Below, one piece after another: positions 44,089-52,230 of a stretch of DNA of 64,000 nucleotides (the stretch's first letter is position 1; each line of letters opens with the position of its first letter). A program made the translations under genes and the position numbers. Origin of the DNA: Actinorhabdospora filicis (GTDB lineage Bacteria > Actinomycetota > Actinomycetes > Mycobacteriales > Micromonosporaceae); assembly GCF_030269765.1 (NCBI RefSeq), contig NZ_BSTX01000002.1, positions 1,397,379 to 1,461,378 on the forward strand, read 5' to 3'. A model generated the notes under the pieces. It did not search any database. It was given only the letters and a program-made list of their open reading frames with translations, and was not told where the DNA came from.

Positions 44089-44545
44089 CGCGGTCTCCTT
44101 CCGGAGGTGGGCGCGGCGGACCCGGCGGCCGGACGGCCGGTGGCGGCGGGCACGGCGAAGGGTGGCGCGATCCCGGCGCTCTCACCGGAGACGGAGACGC
44201 TTCGGGCGCGCGAAGGCTTCGACCAGAGGCGCCCGAAAGGGATCTCGGCGGGGGTGGCGGCCGAGTGAAGGGAGGCGGCGGGAAGCGCCCGCAGATGGTC
44301 CGCAAGGGACGGTGGGAAGTCGACGGTCCCCGGGCCGGGCCTTAAAGTCCCGAACAGCCCGGCACCGGTGAGCCGGTTCGATTGCGGCACACAGTTCCCG
44401 GTGACGAGCGGCCCGAACCGGGGCATGACGATCGTGGACAATGTGGAGCCTCGATCTGACGGCGGCATCCCTACGGCCCGAGGCTAACAGGAAGATCCAC
44501 ATGTCCCAAACCGCATGGGATACCGTCACCGAGAGTGGCTTGTGG
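44089..44545. other. Gene-free region upstream of the PKS-NRPS gene
   Basis: 457 bases between the start of the megasynthase gene and the stop of the PhoX-like gene, both on the minus strand. Frames here have no family signature. It must hold the megasynthase promoter. I see a small dyad TCCCA-N7-TGGGA around 44506-44522, but no convincing promoter pair. Confidence 0.5.
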
Positions 44546-45655
44546 TCACCGACGGAACGGGCCGGTCACCTCGAACGTGACGCCCTCGGAGCCCCACTTG
44601 TCGCCCTTCTCGCCGCGCTGGGACGAGAAGTAGAGCCGGGTGCCGTCCGGGGAGAACGCCGGGCCGGTGATCTCCGACCGGTCGTGCCCGCGCACACGCA
44701 GGACGGGGGCGACGATCCCGTCGGCGGTGATGATGTTGATCTCCATGTTCCCGCCGTCCTCGGCGACGTACAGGTCACCCCCGGCGGTGCCGGTCAGGTT
44801 GTCCACGCCGCTGAGGGACCCGCCGCCCCGGTAGATCGCGGCCACCGAGGCGTCCCCGGTCCGGTACGCCCACACCGAGTTGTCGCCCTTGGTGGTGAAG
44901 TAGCAGACCCCGTCGGCGTAGTGGCAGCCCTCGCCGCCGTCGAAGTGGACCGCGTCGTCGAGCTGGTGGCGGGTCTGGGTGCCCTTCCGGCCCACCAGCG
45001 GATCCGGCACCTCCCGCCAGACCTGGTTCTCGCACAGCACGTCGAGGCGGCCGGTCGAGAGATCGCCCCAGGAGTCGGGGGTGAAGCGGTAGAAGCAGCC
45101 GTCCGGCTCGTCCTCGGTGAGGTAGACGGCCTTCAGGTCCGGGTCGCAGGCGGCGGCCTCATGCCGGAAGCGGCCCATCGCCGGGCGCTGCTCGGCGCTC
45201 TTCTCCCCGCGCGGATCGGTCTCGTAGACGCGGCCGCCGGTGGTCTCCTCACAGGACAGCCAGGTGCCCCAGGGGGTCGCGCCGCCCGCGCAGTTGAGGG
45301 TGGTGCCGGAGAGGACGCGGTAGACGTCGTCGATCTCGCCCTCGGGGGTGAAGCGGATCGCGGAGGCGCCGCCGTCCGGGACCTCGGAGTTGGAGACGTA
45401 GATCCAGCCCTCGCCGTCGGGGAAGCAGGCGCCGCCGTCGGGGGCGGGGTGCCATCCTCTCTTTCCGCTTCGCGCCACCACGCGGGAGGTGAAGCCCTCG
45501 GGGAGGGCGATGGCGTTGGCGTCGGGTTCGCGGAGGGGGCCGTAGGGGGTGGTGAGGGTCGACTTGCCGGCCGCGGCGCGCTGCCAGAGGGAGCCGGTGA
45601 GGGCGGTGGCGGCGGTGGTGACGACGGCGGTGCGCAGGAATACACGTCGGTCCAT
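44546..45655 (-). CDS. Tat-exported PhoX/DUF839 family protein
   Basis: The protein has 369 residues. It starts MDRRVFLRTAVVTTAATALTG, a twin-arginine signal. The mature part is a beta-propeller of the PhoX (DUF839) group: NCAGGATPWGTWLSCEETTG, GRFRHEAAACDP, VYLTEDEPDGCFYRFTP and GVDNLTGTAGGDLYVAEDGG. PhoX enzymes are Ca/Fe-dependent alkaline phosphatases; shorter Tat members like this one are often of unproven activity. GGAGGACCC directly precedes ATG 45655; an upstream extension lacks the Tat position and was rejected. Confidence 0.85.
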   Translation of the reverse strand: MDRRVFLRTAVVTTAATALTGSLWQRAAAGKSTLTTPYGPLREPDANAIALPEGFTSRVVARSGKRGWHPAPDGGACFPDGEGWIYVSNSEVPDGGASAIRFTPEGEIDDVYRVLSGTTLNCAGGATPWGTWLSCEETTGGRVYETDPRGEKSAEQRPAMGRFRHEAAACDPDLKAVYLTEDEPDGCFYRFTPDSWGDLSTGRLDVLCENQVWREVPDPLVGRKGTQTRHQLDDAVHFDGGEGCHYADGVCYFTTKGDNSVWAYRTGDASVAAIYRGGGSLSGVDNLTGTAGGDLYVAEDGGNMEINIITADGIVAPVLRVRGHDRSEITGPAFSPDGTRLYFSSQRGEKGDKWGSEGVTFEVTGPFRR

Positions 45656-45818
45656 GGGTCCTCCAGGTGGGCGTGAGCGGACACGATAACTGGAGGTTTG
45701 GGGGATTTGGGGGGTAACGCGCCCGGTTTTGGGGTTACTGGTGGGTGAATGGTGGGGTTTTTGCGGATCGGCCGCTTTCTCTTCCCTGGGTTGGCGGTGG
45801 TTGTTCCTCACCCTCTGG

Positions 45819-46000
45819 ACAGGGGTTTCACCCCTGGGACCCGACCAGGGGTGCGGCCCCTGGACGCCGGACCTCTCTCGGGAGGCTCCACCCGCGTTCG
45901 GCCTTTGCGACGGTGAACGATGAACCTCGGGGTGTCAAGACGGAAGTGCTGTCTTGACACCCCGAGAACCCTCGTTCGAAGAACCATCCGGCCGACCGAG
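45819..46000 (+). repeat. Composite structured repeat, copy 1
   Basis: In order: hairpin 1 CAGGGG-TTTCA-CCCCTG (45820-45836); hairpin 2 CCAGGGG-TGCGG-CCCCTGG (45845-45863); conserved CCTCTCTCGG; TTTGCGA; then a long palindrome with perfect 16-base arms CTCGGGGTGTCAAGAC (45926-45941) and its complement (45951-45966) around nine bases; then GAACCCTCGTT and GGCCGACCGA. The same series occurs on the other strand at 59832-60096 with paired changes in the stems. Confidence 0.82.
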
Positions 46001-46096
46001 GGAGGATCCTCTCCTATCCCGAGACAGCTCGCGCGGATCTGGTCTCGGGGGCGCGGTTTGTTCGCGGGTTGCGGGCCGTGTCGTTTGGGCTCTACT

Positions 46097-46232
46097 ACAA
46101 CGAGCTTGTCTGTTTGCCCGGGTTTTGACCCCGTTGCCAGCCAGTCACCTTGCCCGGGTCTAAAACAACGAGCTTGTCTGTTGCCCGGGTTTTGACCCCG
46201 TAGCGAGCCAGTCGCCTTGCCCGGCTTAGTTC
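46097..46232. repeat. Two-unit 68-bp tandem repeat
   Basis: Units start at 46097 and 46165, each containing ACAACGAGCTTGTCTG, GCCCGGGTTTTGACCCCG and AGCCAGTC. They differ by a few substitutions and single-base gaps. It lies just beyond the composite palindromic element. Confidence 0.82.
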
Positions 46233-46335
46233 CCTCGCTCTTGGCTGCGCATCGCACCCGGCTCTGCCCCGCGTCTCGCCCCTGTCCTCGGGCGGGCTTC
46301 GTGCACGGGCCCAGTGGGTTGCCCTACTCCCCCTC

Positions 46336-46887
46336 TCACTCCCCCGCTTCTCTTCTCCTTCGCCTCAGCGCTGCCTGCCTCTCCCGTGCCGCGCACGCCT
46401 GCGAGCAGAAGCGCCTGGGCAGGCCCGGGCCGTCGTCCACGAAGTACGGGCCCTCGGGGCAGCGGTTTCCGGGGCACTTGCCCCAGGCGATGCGGCCTCG
46501 TTCTCCCAGCAGGCGGGCGAGTGCGTGTGCGGAGGCGGCGAGGAGCCATTCGCTCCAGCTCGCGCCTCTTGGTTCCACGTGGAGGTGCCAGGGGTGGCCG
46601 TCGTGGCGTTCTAGGCGGGGTGGGGCGGCGTGGGCGGCGAGGATGGCGTTGAGTTGTTCGGCCGCGTGGTTCTCGTCGGTTTCGGCCAGCAGTGTTGAGA
46701 GCCTGTTCACCGCTGCGCGCAGGTCCTCCGCTTCTTCTTCGTTCACGGTGTCGTGTTCGCCGTGGACGGCGAGGACTGCGGTGATGCGCTCGTTGTTCGC
46801 CTCCGGGTCCTCGTGGAGGAGGTTGGCCAGGTCGGTGAGGCGGTGGGCGGGCCGGAAGCCGGTGTTCACTCGTCCACCGTAACGCAT
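46336..46887 (-). CDS. CGNR zinc-finger (ABATE-domain) regulator
   Basis: A 183-residue protein. The N-terminal ABATE-type domain (about 1-115) is followed by the zinc finger: CPGNRCPEGPYFVDDG then RRFCSQACAARERQAALRRRR (about 138-175), with four Cys as ligands. CGNR proteins are likely DNA-binding regulators. It is divergent from an MFS transporter gene with a dyad between them, a common arrangement for a regulator and its target exporter. Start ATG 46887; an in-frame GTG 18 bases later (46869) gives a start nearer the usual family N-terminus. Confidence 0.88.
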   Translation of the reverse strand: MRYGGRVNTGFRPAHRLTDLANLLHEDPEANNERITAVLAVHGEHDTVNEEEAEDLRAAVNRLSTLLAETDENHAAEQLNAILAAHAAPPRLERHDGHPWHLHVEPRGASWSEWLLAASAHALARLLGERGRIAWGKCPGNRCPEGPYFVDDGPGLPRRFCSQACAARERQAALRRRRREAGE

Positions 46888-46908
46888 TGCTTCGATAAAC
46901 CGTTACAG
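46877..46908. promoter_or_regulatory. Dyad in the CGNR/MFS divergent region
   Basis: CCGTAACG (46877-46884) and CGTTACAG (46901-46908) form an inverted repeat (core GTAACG/CGTTAC, 16 bases apart) in the gap before the MFS start. It overlaps the beginning of the CGNR gene as annotated, which is another hint that the CGNR start is the downstream GTG. Candidate CGNR operator. Confidence 0.5.
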
Positions 46909-46916
46909 TTGGGTGT

Positions 46917-48071
46917 GTGGCTCCCCTCCCGCGGTATCTCGCCGCCGCCTTTCTCGCGCGGCTCACCGATGACGGTGTCGGCATCGCCGTCGCTCTGCTG
47001 GCTTTGGACCGGACGGGGCGTCCGGGGTTGAGTGCGCTGGTGCTCACCGGGTTCATGGCTCCTCATCTGCTCGCCGGGCCGTTGTCGGGGGCGCTGGCGG
47101 CGAGGACACGGCGGCCTCGGCTTCTTTATTGCGGGGCTCTGATGGGGTTCGCGGGGTCGCTGGCGGGTTTGGCGGGGCTGGTCGGGCGGGCTCCGACGTG
47201 GGTGGTTTTGCTGGTGGCGGTGGGGGGTGGGGCGTGTGGGCCGATGATCACGGGTGGGTTGTCGGCGCTGGTCGCGGGGCTGGTGGCGCCGGAGGGGCAG
47301 TCGCGGGCTTATGCGTGGGACGCGGCCACGTACAACGCGTCTTCGGTGGCGGCGCCCGCGTTGGCATCGGGGGCGGCGTACCTGTGGTCGCCGGCGACGG
47401 CGACGCTGGCGATGGCGGGTGGGGCGGCGCTGGCGGCGGTGCTGGTGGCCACGCTGCCGCACCGGGTGGGTGGGGGTGGGCGGAGTACGGCGGCGGCGCT
47501 GGGGGCGGGTTTGCGGGCGCTGTGGACGGTGCGGCCGCTGCGGGCGATCACCGCGGGGACGACGCTGGCGTACCTGGGCATCGGGTCGCTGACGTTCACG
47601 ACGGTGCTGCTGGCGGGGCGGTGGGGTGATCCGGAGGGCGCGGGGCCGCTGATGACCGCGTTCGCGCTGGGCGCGCTGGCCTCCACGCTGTCGCTGACGA
47701 GGCTGCGCCGGACGCCTCCGGCGATGCGGCTGGCGGGTTACAGCCTGCTGGGGACGGGCGCGGCGCTCGCGCTGGCGGCGGTGACGCCGTCCTTCGCGCT
47801 GTGCGTGGTCGTCTACGCGCTGGCGGGGTTGGCGAACGGGCCGTTGCTGAGCAGCACGTTCCACGTCCGCGCCGAGCACGCCCCGGAGGGCACGCGGGCG
47901 CAGGTGTTCACCCTCGGCGCGGCCATGAAGATCTCGGCCGCGGCGGCCGGGGCGGCGCTGGCGGGCGCGGGGGCGGCGCTGCCGCCTCCGGTGCTGCTGC
48001 TGGTGATCGCGGGCCTCCAGTTCGGCGGGTTCGCCGTGATCCGGCCCACGTGGACTGTTCGGGACGCCTGA
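46917..48071 (+). CDS. MFS transporter
   Basis: A 384-residue membrane protein with about 12 hydrophobic segments and short loops; signature pieces are AALGAGLRALWTVRPLRAIT between the two halves and VRAEHAPEGTRAQVFTLGAAMK near segment 11. The GTG at 46917 (another at 46915 is out of frame) is close behind the dyad, so the transcript may have almost no leader. Substrate unknown; the divergent CGNR regulator suggests an inducible efflux function. Confidence 0.83.
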   Translation: MAPLPRYLAAAFLARLTDDGVGIAVALLALDRTGRPGLSALVLTGFMAPHLLAGPLSGALAARTRRPRLLYCGALMGFAGSLAGLAGLVGRAPTWVVLLVAVGGGACGPMITGGLSALVAGLVAPEGQSRAYAWDAATYNASSVAAPALASGAAYLWSPATATLAMAGGAALAAVLVATLPHRVGGGGRSTAAALGAGLRALWTVRPLRAITAGTTLAYLGIGSLTFTTVLLAGRWGDPEGAGPLMTAFALGALASTLSLTRLRRTPPAMRLAGYSLLGTGAALALAAVTPSFALCVVVYALAGLANGPLLSSTFHVRAEHAPEGTRAQVFTLGAAMKISAAAAGAALAGAGAALPPPVLLLVIAGLQFGGFAVIRPTWTVRDA

Positions 48072-48111
48072 GCGCGCGGCATACTCTCCGCCCGCGACCG
48101 AGGAGATCGAC

Positions 48112-48729
48112 ATGTACGTGCCAGCGCATTTCGCCGCCGACGATGACGCCGTCACCGAACTACTGGTGAACCACGGCGCCGGCGACCTGGTCACCGCGAC
48201 CGCCCGCGGCCTGCTCACCACCAGGATCCCGTGGGTCTACGACCCCGAGCGGCACGCCCTGCACGGGCACCTGGCGCGCGCCAATCCGCAGTGGCGCACG
48301 CCGTGGACGGGCGAGGCGATGGTGCTGCTGCGGGAGGACACCTTCTACGTCACGCCCAACTGGTACGCCTCCCGCGATGAGGACTCGCGTGTGTCGCCGA
48401 GCTTCAACTACCGCGCGGCCAACGTCCACGGCGAGCTCGTCATCCGCGACGACGTGGCGTGGGTGGAGGACCAGATCCGGCGCCTGGCGGCCAAGCACGA
48501 GGCGGGGCGGCCGCGTCCGTGGACCGTCGACGAGCCGCCGCGCTCCTGGGTGGACGGACTGCTGCCCGGCATCGTCGGGGTCGAGCTGGTGATCTCGCGG
48601 ATCGAGGCGAAGACGAAGATGAGCCAGAACCGGGCCGAGCGCGACGTCGACGGGATCATCGCCGGTGTCGAGGCGGACGGGCGCGCCGCCGCGGCCGAGG
48701 CCGCGCGGAGGGCCAACCACCGGTCCTAA
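48112..48729 (+). CDS. PaiB-family FMN-binding regulator
   Basis: A 205-residue protein of the PaiB/negative transcriptional regulator family (FMN-binding split barrel): MYVPAHFAADD at the start, LHGHLARANPQWR, SFNYRAANVHGELVI, and the C-terminal IVGVELVISRIEAKTKMSQNR that marks the family. The last segment is normally followed by a short helical tail, as here. GAGGAG lies six bases upstream of ATG 48112. The opposite strand of nearly the whole gene is read by the convergent MFS frame (see that entry). Confidence 0.9.
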   Translation: MYVPAHFAADDDAVTELLVNHGAGDLVTATARGLLTTRIPWVYDPERHALHGHLARANPQWRTPWTGEAMVLLREDTFYVTPNWYASRDEDSRVSPSFNYRAANVHGELVIRDDVAWVEDQIRRLAAKHEAGRPRPWTVDEPPRSWVDGLLPGIVGVELVISRIEAKTKMSQNRAERDVDGIIAGVEADGRAAAAEAARRANHRS

Positions 48730-50199
48730 GTGCAGCATCGCGGGCGAGTCGACCCCGGCCTCGTGCTTGCCGGGCCGCAGCATCAGCCCGCACACGATCG
48801 CGCCGATCACGAAGATGCCCGCCGACCACCAGAACGCCGTCGTGTAGCTCTTGAGGGCGGCCTCCCCGAGCAGCTGCGGGGTGGGCTGCTTGCCGTCCAT
48901 GAAGGCGGTGGCGGCGTTGTTCGCGAGCGTGCTCAGCAGGGCGGTGCCGATGGAGCCGCCGACCTGCTGGGACGTGTTCACCGTCGCCGAGGCCACCCCG
49001 GCGTCCAGCTCGCTGACGCCGGCGGTGGCGATGTTCATGGCGGGGGCGATGATCAGGCCGAAGCCGAGACCGGTGAGGATCAGCTGCGGCATGACCTCGG
49101 TGACGTAGACGCTGTCCACGTCGATGCGGGTCAGCCACACCAGGCCGACCGCGCACAGCGCCATGCCGAGCGCCACTGGGATCTTCGCCCCGATGCGGGG
49201 CAGCAGGACGATGGTGGAGACCTGCGCGGTGATCATGATCCCGGCGACCATCGGCAGGAACGCCACGCCGCTCTTGACCGGCGAGTACTGCAGGGTCTGC
49301 TGCATGTAGTAGGTCAGGAACAGGAAGATCCCGAACATGCCCGCGCCGGCGATGAACACCGCCACGAAGGCGCCGCCCCGGTCGCGGTCGCGGACCACGC
49401 GCATCGGCAGCAGCGGGTGGGCGACCTTCATCTCGATGAACACGAAGGCGATCAGCAGGACGACGCCGGCCACCAGGAAGCCCCACACCATCGGCGAGCC
49501 CCACGAGCGGGTCTCGGCGCGGGAGAGGCCGAAGACCACGCAGAACAGCCCGGCGGTCACCACGATGGTGCCGGGGATGTCCAGCGAGGGCTTGTCGGCG
49601 TGCAGTCCGGGCTGGAGGTAGACGATCGCGCCGATGAGGGCGATGACGGCGAAGACCAGGTTGACGTAGAGGCACCAGCGCCAGTCGAGGTACTCGGTGA
49701 GGACGCCGCCCAGCAGGAGGCCGATGGCGCCACCGGCACCGGCGATCGCGCCGAAGATGCCGAAGGCCTTGCCGCGCTCCTTCGGATCACTGAACGTGGT
49801 CGTCAGCAGCGACAGGGCCGCGGGGGCCAGCAGCGCGCCGAAGACGCCCTGGAGGGCGCGGGCGCTGACCAGGATCTCGAAGTTGCCCGCCGCGCCGCCC
49901 AGGGCCGAGGCCCCGGCGAAGCCGATCAGGCCGACGATGAAGGTCAGCTTGCGCCCGAACAGGTCCGACAGGCGCCCGCCGATGAGCAGGAGGCTGCCGA
50001 AGGACAGCGAGTAGGCGGTGACGATCCACTGCCGGGAGTCGTTGCTGAAGCCCAGTTCCTGCTGCGCCGACGGGAGCGCGATGTTCATGACCGTGGCGTC
50101 CAGCACGATCATGAGCTGCGCGAGACCGATGACCGCCAGGATCATCCACCTGTGCGGATGCGGCGGCTCCTGCGCGGAATCTGCCATGCGGTGCGCCAT
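48160..50199 (-). CDS. DHA2-type MFS transporter (14 TM) with antisense C-terminal read-through
   Basis: The first ~490 residues are a normal 14-segment drug:H+ antiporter (motif GGRLSDLFGRK, DATVMNIALPSAQQ, GPIGLLLGG-like GAIGLLLGGVLTEYLDWRW, NTSQQVGGSIGTALLS). The family normally ends soon after GLMLRPGKHEAG. Here the frame has no stop and runs ~190 residues through the complement of the paiB gene, giving Arg/Asp/Val-rich low-quality sequence. A TAG lies one base out of frame at 48728-48726, exactly where an end is expected, so a single-base insertion (real or sequencing) is the simplest explanation. Functional coding probably spans about 48726-50199. Start ATG 50199 or 50187. Confidence 0.85.
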   Translation of the reverse strand: MAHRMADSAQEPPHPHRWMILAVIGLAQLMIVLDATVMNIALPSAQQELGFSNDSRQWIVTAYSLSFGSLLLIGGRLSDLFGRKLTFIVGLIGFAGASALGGAAGNFEILVSARALQGVFGALLAPAALSLLTTTFSDPKERGKAFGIFGAIAGAGGAIGLLLGGVLTEYLDWRWCLYVNLVFAVIALIGAIVYLQPGLHADKPSLDIPGTIVVTAGLFCVVFGLSRAETRSWGSPMVWGFLVAGVVLLIAFVFIEMKVAHPLLPMRVVRDRDRGGAFVAVFIAGAGMFGIFLFLTYYMQQTLQYSPVKSGVAFLPMVAGIMITAQVSTIVLLPRIGAKIPVALGMALCAVGLVWLTRIDVDSVYVTEVMPQLILTGLGFGLIIAPAMNIATAGVSELDAGVASATVNTSQQVGGSIGTALLSTLANNAATAFMDGKQPTPQLLGEAALKSYTTAFWWSAGIFVIGAIVCGLMLRPGKHEAGVDSPAMLHLGPVVGPPRGLGRGGAPVRLDTGDDPVDVALGPVLAHLRLRLDPRDHQLDPDDAGQQSVHPGARRLVDGPRTRPPRLVLGRQAPDLVLHPRHVVADDELAVDVGRAVVEARRHTRVLIAGGVPVGRDVEGVLPQQHHRLARPRRAPLRIGARQVPVQGVPLGVVDPRDPGGEQAAGGRGDQVAGAVVHQ

Positions 50200-50358
50200 G
50201 GGCCGACATTAGTTCCCAGGTCAAGACGCCCGTGCCGATTCGGCGATACCCATGATCGGCCAGGCGTGAAGAACTTTCACCCGTCATTCGGCAACCTGTC
50301 TGCGAAATCCCTGTGCCAGACTCGGCACTCGGGTGGGACATACGCGCAGAGGGACGGT

Positions 50359-51426
50359 ATGGCAAGGGACGTCATCAAAAGACGTGGCGGGGGCGATGCC
50401 AGCCTGCTACGCCGGCTCAACACCGTGGCCGTGCTCCGGGTGCTGCACGAACGGGGACCGGCCACGCTCACCGAGGTCGCCGCGCACGCCGAGGTCTCCC
50501 GGCCCACCGCCGAGGACGCCGTGGGCGAGCTCCTCGGCCGCGGCCTGGTCCGCGAGAGCGGCCCGCCCGACGGGCCGCGCGTCGTGGGCCGTCCCGCGCG
50601 GCGGTTCGCGTTCAACGCCGACGCCGGGTACGTCCTGGGCATCGACGTGGGCGCGCACAAGCTGTACGCGGTGGCCGCCGACCTGTGCGGCGAGGTCCGC
50701 GCGGGGCAGCGCGTCGCGCTCGACCCGCAGGCTCCCGCGCCGCAGCGGGTCTCGGCGATGCGCACGGCGCTGACCGAGGTCGCCGAACTGGCCGGGATCG
50801 ATCCCGCCGACGTGCGCGCCATCGGCGTCGGCACCAGCGGCATCGTGGACGCCACCGGCCGCGTCGCGCTCTCCGGGCACCTGCCGGGGTGGACGGGCCT
50901 GCACCTGCCGACCGAGCTGGCGGGCCTGTGCCCGGGGGCGGTGCTGGTGGCCAACGACTCGAACATGGCCGCGCTCGCCGAGCACTGGTGCGGGGTCGCC
51001 GAGGGCGCCGCGGACGTCGTGTACATCCTGGCGGGGCGGCGGATCTCGGCGGGCATCCTGCTGGGCGGGAAGGTCCATCCGGGACGGCACGGGGCGGCCG
51101 GGGAGATCGGGATCATGAGGAGCATGGGCTGGTATGACACGGCCCGGCTGCTGCGCGACGGGCACGCCGCCGGGGAGGACCTCGTCCACCATCTGGCCAC
51201 GGGCATCGCCGCGACGGTGCTGACGGTCGACCCGGAGCTGGTGGTCGTCGGCGGCGGGCTGTCGCAGGCCGGGGAGAAGCTGATCGGGCCGCTGCGGACG
51301 CGGCTGGCCGACCTGTGCCTCTACCCGGTGCCGGTCGAGGCATCGACGCTCGCCGACCGCTCGGTGGCGCTGGGGGCGGTGCGGCTCGCGCTCGACGAGG
51401 TCGAGCGCGAGCTCTTCACCGCGTGA
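50359..51426 (+). CDS. ROK-family transcriptional regulator
   Basis: The protein has 355 residues. An N-terminal winged helix (about 15-75: RLNTVAVLRVLHERGPATLT, EVSRPTAEDAVGELLGRGLV) precedes a sugar-kinase-like ROK domain (LGIDVGAHKLYAVAADL, AIGVGTSGIVDATGRV, LVANDSNMAALAEHW). The usual zinc motif CxCGxxGC is absent; the equivalent place reads AGEIGIMRSMGWYDTARLL. Likely a sugar-responsive repressor. ATG 50359 follows GAGGGACGGT. Target is unknown; the divergent MFS gene is the nearest candidate. Confidence 0.87.
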   Translation: MARDVIKRRGGGDASLLRRLNTVAVLRVLHERGPATLTEVAAHAEVSRPTAEDAVGELLGRGLVRESGPPDGPRVVGRPARRFAFNADAGYVLGIDVGAHKLYAVAADLCGEVRAGQRVALDPQAPAPQRVSAMRTALTEVAELAGIDPADVRAIGVGTSGIVDATGRVALSGHLPGWTGLHLPTELAGLCPGAVLVANDSNMAALAEHWCGVAEGAADVVYILAGRRISAGILLGGKVHPGRHGAAGEIGIMRSMGWYDTARLLRDGHAAGEDLVHHLATGIAATVLTVDPELVVVGGGLSQAGEKLIGPLRTRLADLCLYPVPVEASTLADRSVALGAVRLALDEVERELFTA

Positions 51427-51429
51427 GCC

Positions 51430-52164
51430 CTAGCGGGCGAGGGTCTTCTCGGCGAACCAGCGCGACGCGGGACGCCCGGCGAGCGGGAACGTGGCCAGCG
51501 CGGCGGCCACGGCCCCGATGAGGCTGAGGATGAACTGGATGTAGAACAGGACTTCCAGGTTGAACTCGAAATTGATGAGCCAGCCGGCGTCGAAGATGAT
51601 CTGACGCACGTTGGCGATCAGGAAGAACCCGGCGGCCAGGGCGGTCAGGACGCGGCCGGAGTCCTTGCCGCCCGCCACCCCGGCGCCGCCGATGGCGAGG
51701 AGCACGATCGCGCCGATGGTGATGAGATAACCGAGCAGGTCGAAGATGCGGCTGACGCCGCTGTCGCCGCCGAAGGGCGGGTGGTCCCCGGAGAACGTGC
51801 GGTACAGGGCCAGCGCGAGCGCGATGAACTCCACGCCGGCCAGCACGAAGGCCATGCTCATGGCCAGGGACGCGCCGCCGGGGCGCACGGGCCCGAGCTT
51901 GGGCACGCCGTAGCCGCCGGGCGGCGGGACCGGCTGGCCCGGCGCGGGCTGCCCGGGGGGAGCGTACTGAGGGGGCACGGGCTGCTGGGGCTGCCCGTAG
52001 GGCTGCTGCGGCTGGCCGTACGCGGGTGGCTGGGCCGCCGGGGGCTGCCCGTAGGGCTGGCCCTCCGCGGGCTGCGCCGGGTAGACGGGCTGTCCCTGCT
52101 GTGGGTACTGCCCCTGCGAGGGCTGCTGGTATGCCGGATCGTAGCCGGGTGAAGGGTTTCCCAT
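51430..52164 (-). CDS. Pro/Gln-rich membrane protein, hypothetical
   Basis: 244 residues. Residues 1-95 are a low-complexity, cytoplasmic-type tail made of repeated YGQP, PQQP and QPPA units. The rest has four hydrophobic segments (about 100-118, 140-160, 170-188, 212-232). No catalytic motif is visible. Such tails occur in actinobacterial proteins linked to cell-envelope complexes, but no function can be assigned. Its stop is four bases from the convergent ROK gene stop. Confidence 0.75.
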   Translation of the reverse strand: MGNPSPGYDPAYQQPSQGQYPQQGQPVYPAQPAEGQPYGQPPAAQPPAYGQPQQPYGQPQQPVPPQYAPPGQPAPGQPVPPPGGYGVPKLGPVRPGGASLAMSMAFVLAGVEFIALALALYRTFSGDHPPFGGDSGVSRIFDLLGYLITIGAIVLLAIGGAGVAGGKDSGRVLTALAAGFFLIANVRQIIFDAGWLINFEFNLEVLFYIQFILSLIGAVAAALATFPLAGRPASRWFAEKTLAR

Positions 52165-52230
52165 GTCGTCCTCTGGCGCTCGGGAATGCGCGGGCGACTC
52201 AAGGTAGCAAGAGACCGCCCGCGCACGCAG

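Larger units (their letters stand above)
45656..46335. other. Gene-free, relatively AT-richer stretch with repeats
   Basis: About 680 bases between the PhoX-like gene (start) and the CGNR gene (stop). Base composition is visibly lower in GC than the neighbours. It holds a composite palindromic element (45819-46000) and a two-unit tandem repeat (46097-46232), annotated separately. Frames across it (for example around 45808-46257, minus) translate the repeats and have no family signature. Confidence 0.7.

Noticed and set aside
39289..44268. A 1659-codon open frame on the plus strand opposite the megasynthase gene
   Set aside because: It is a GC-driven antisense shadow: low-complexity Gly/Ala/Val/Arg sequence, no family signature, no ribosome site, while the minus strand encodes intact KS, AT, ACP, LLM and C domains.
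44085..44529. Short frames upstream of the megasynthase gene as a possible regulator
   Set aside because: No helix-turn-helix or other motif, Arg-rich shadow composition, and they cover the expected promoter.
45808..46257. A 149-codon minus-strand frame across the gene-free stretch
   Set aside because: It translates the tandem repeat and palindromic element, has no family signature and no ribosome site.
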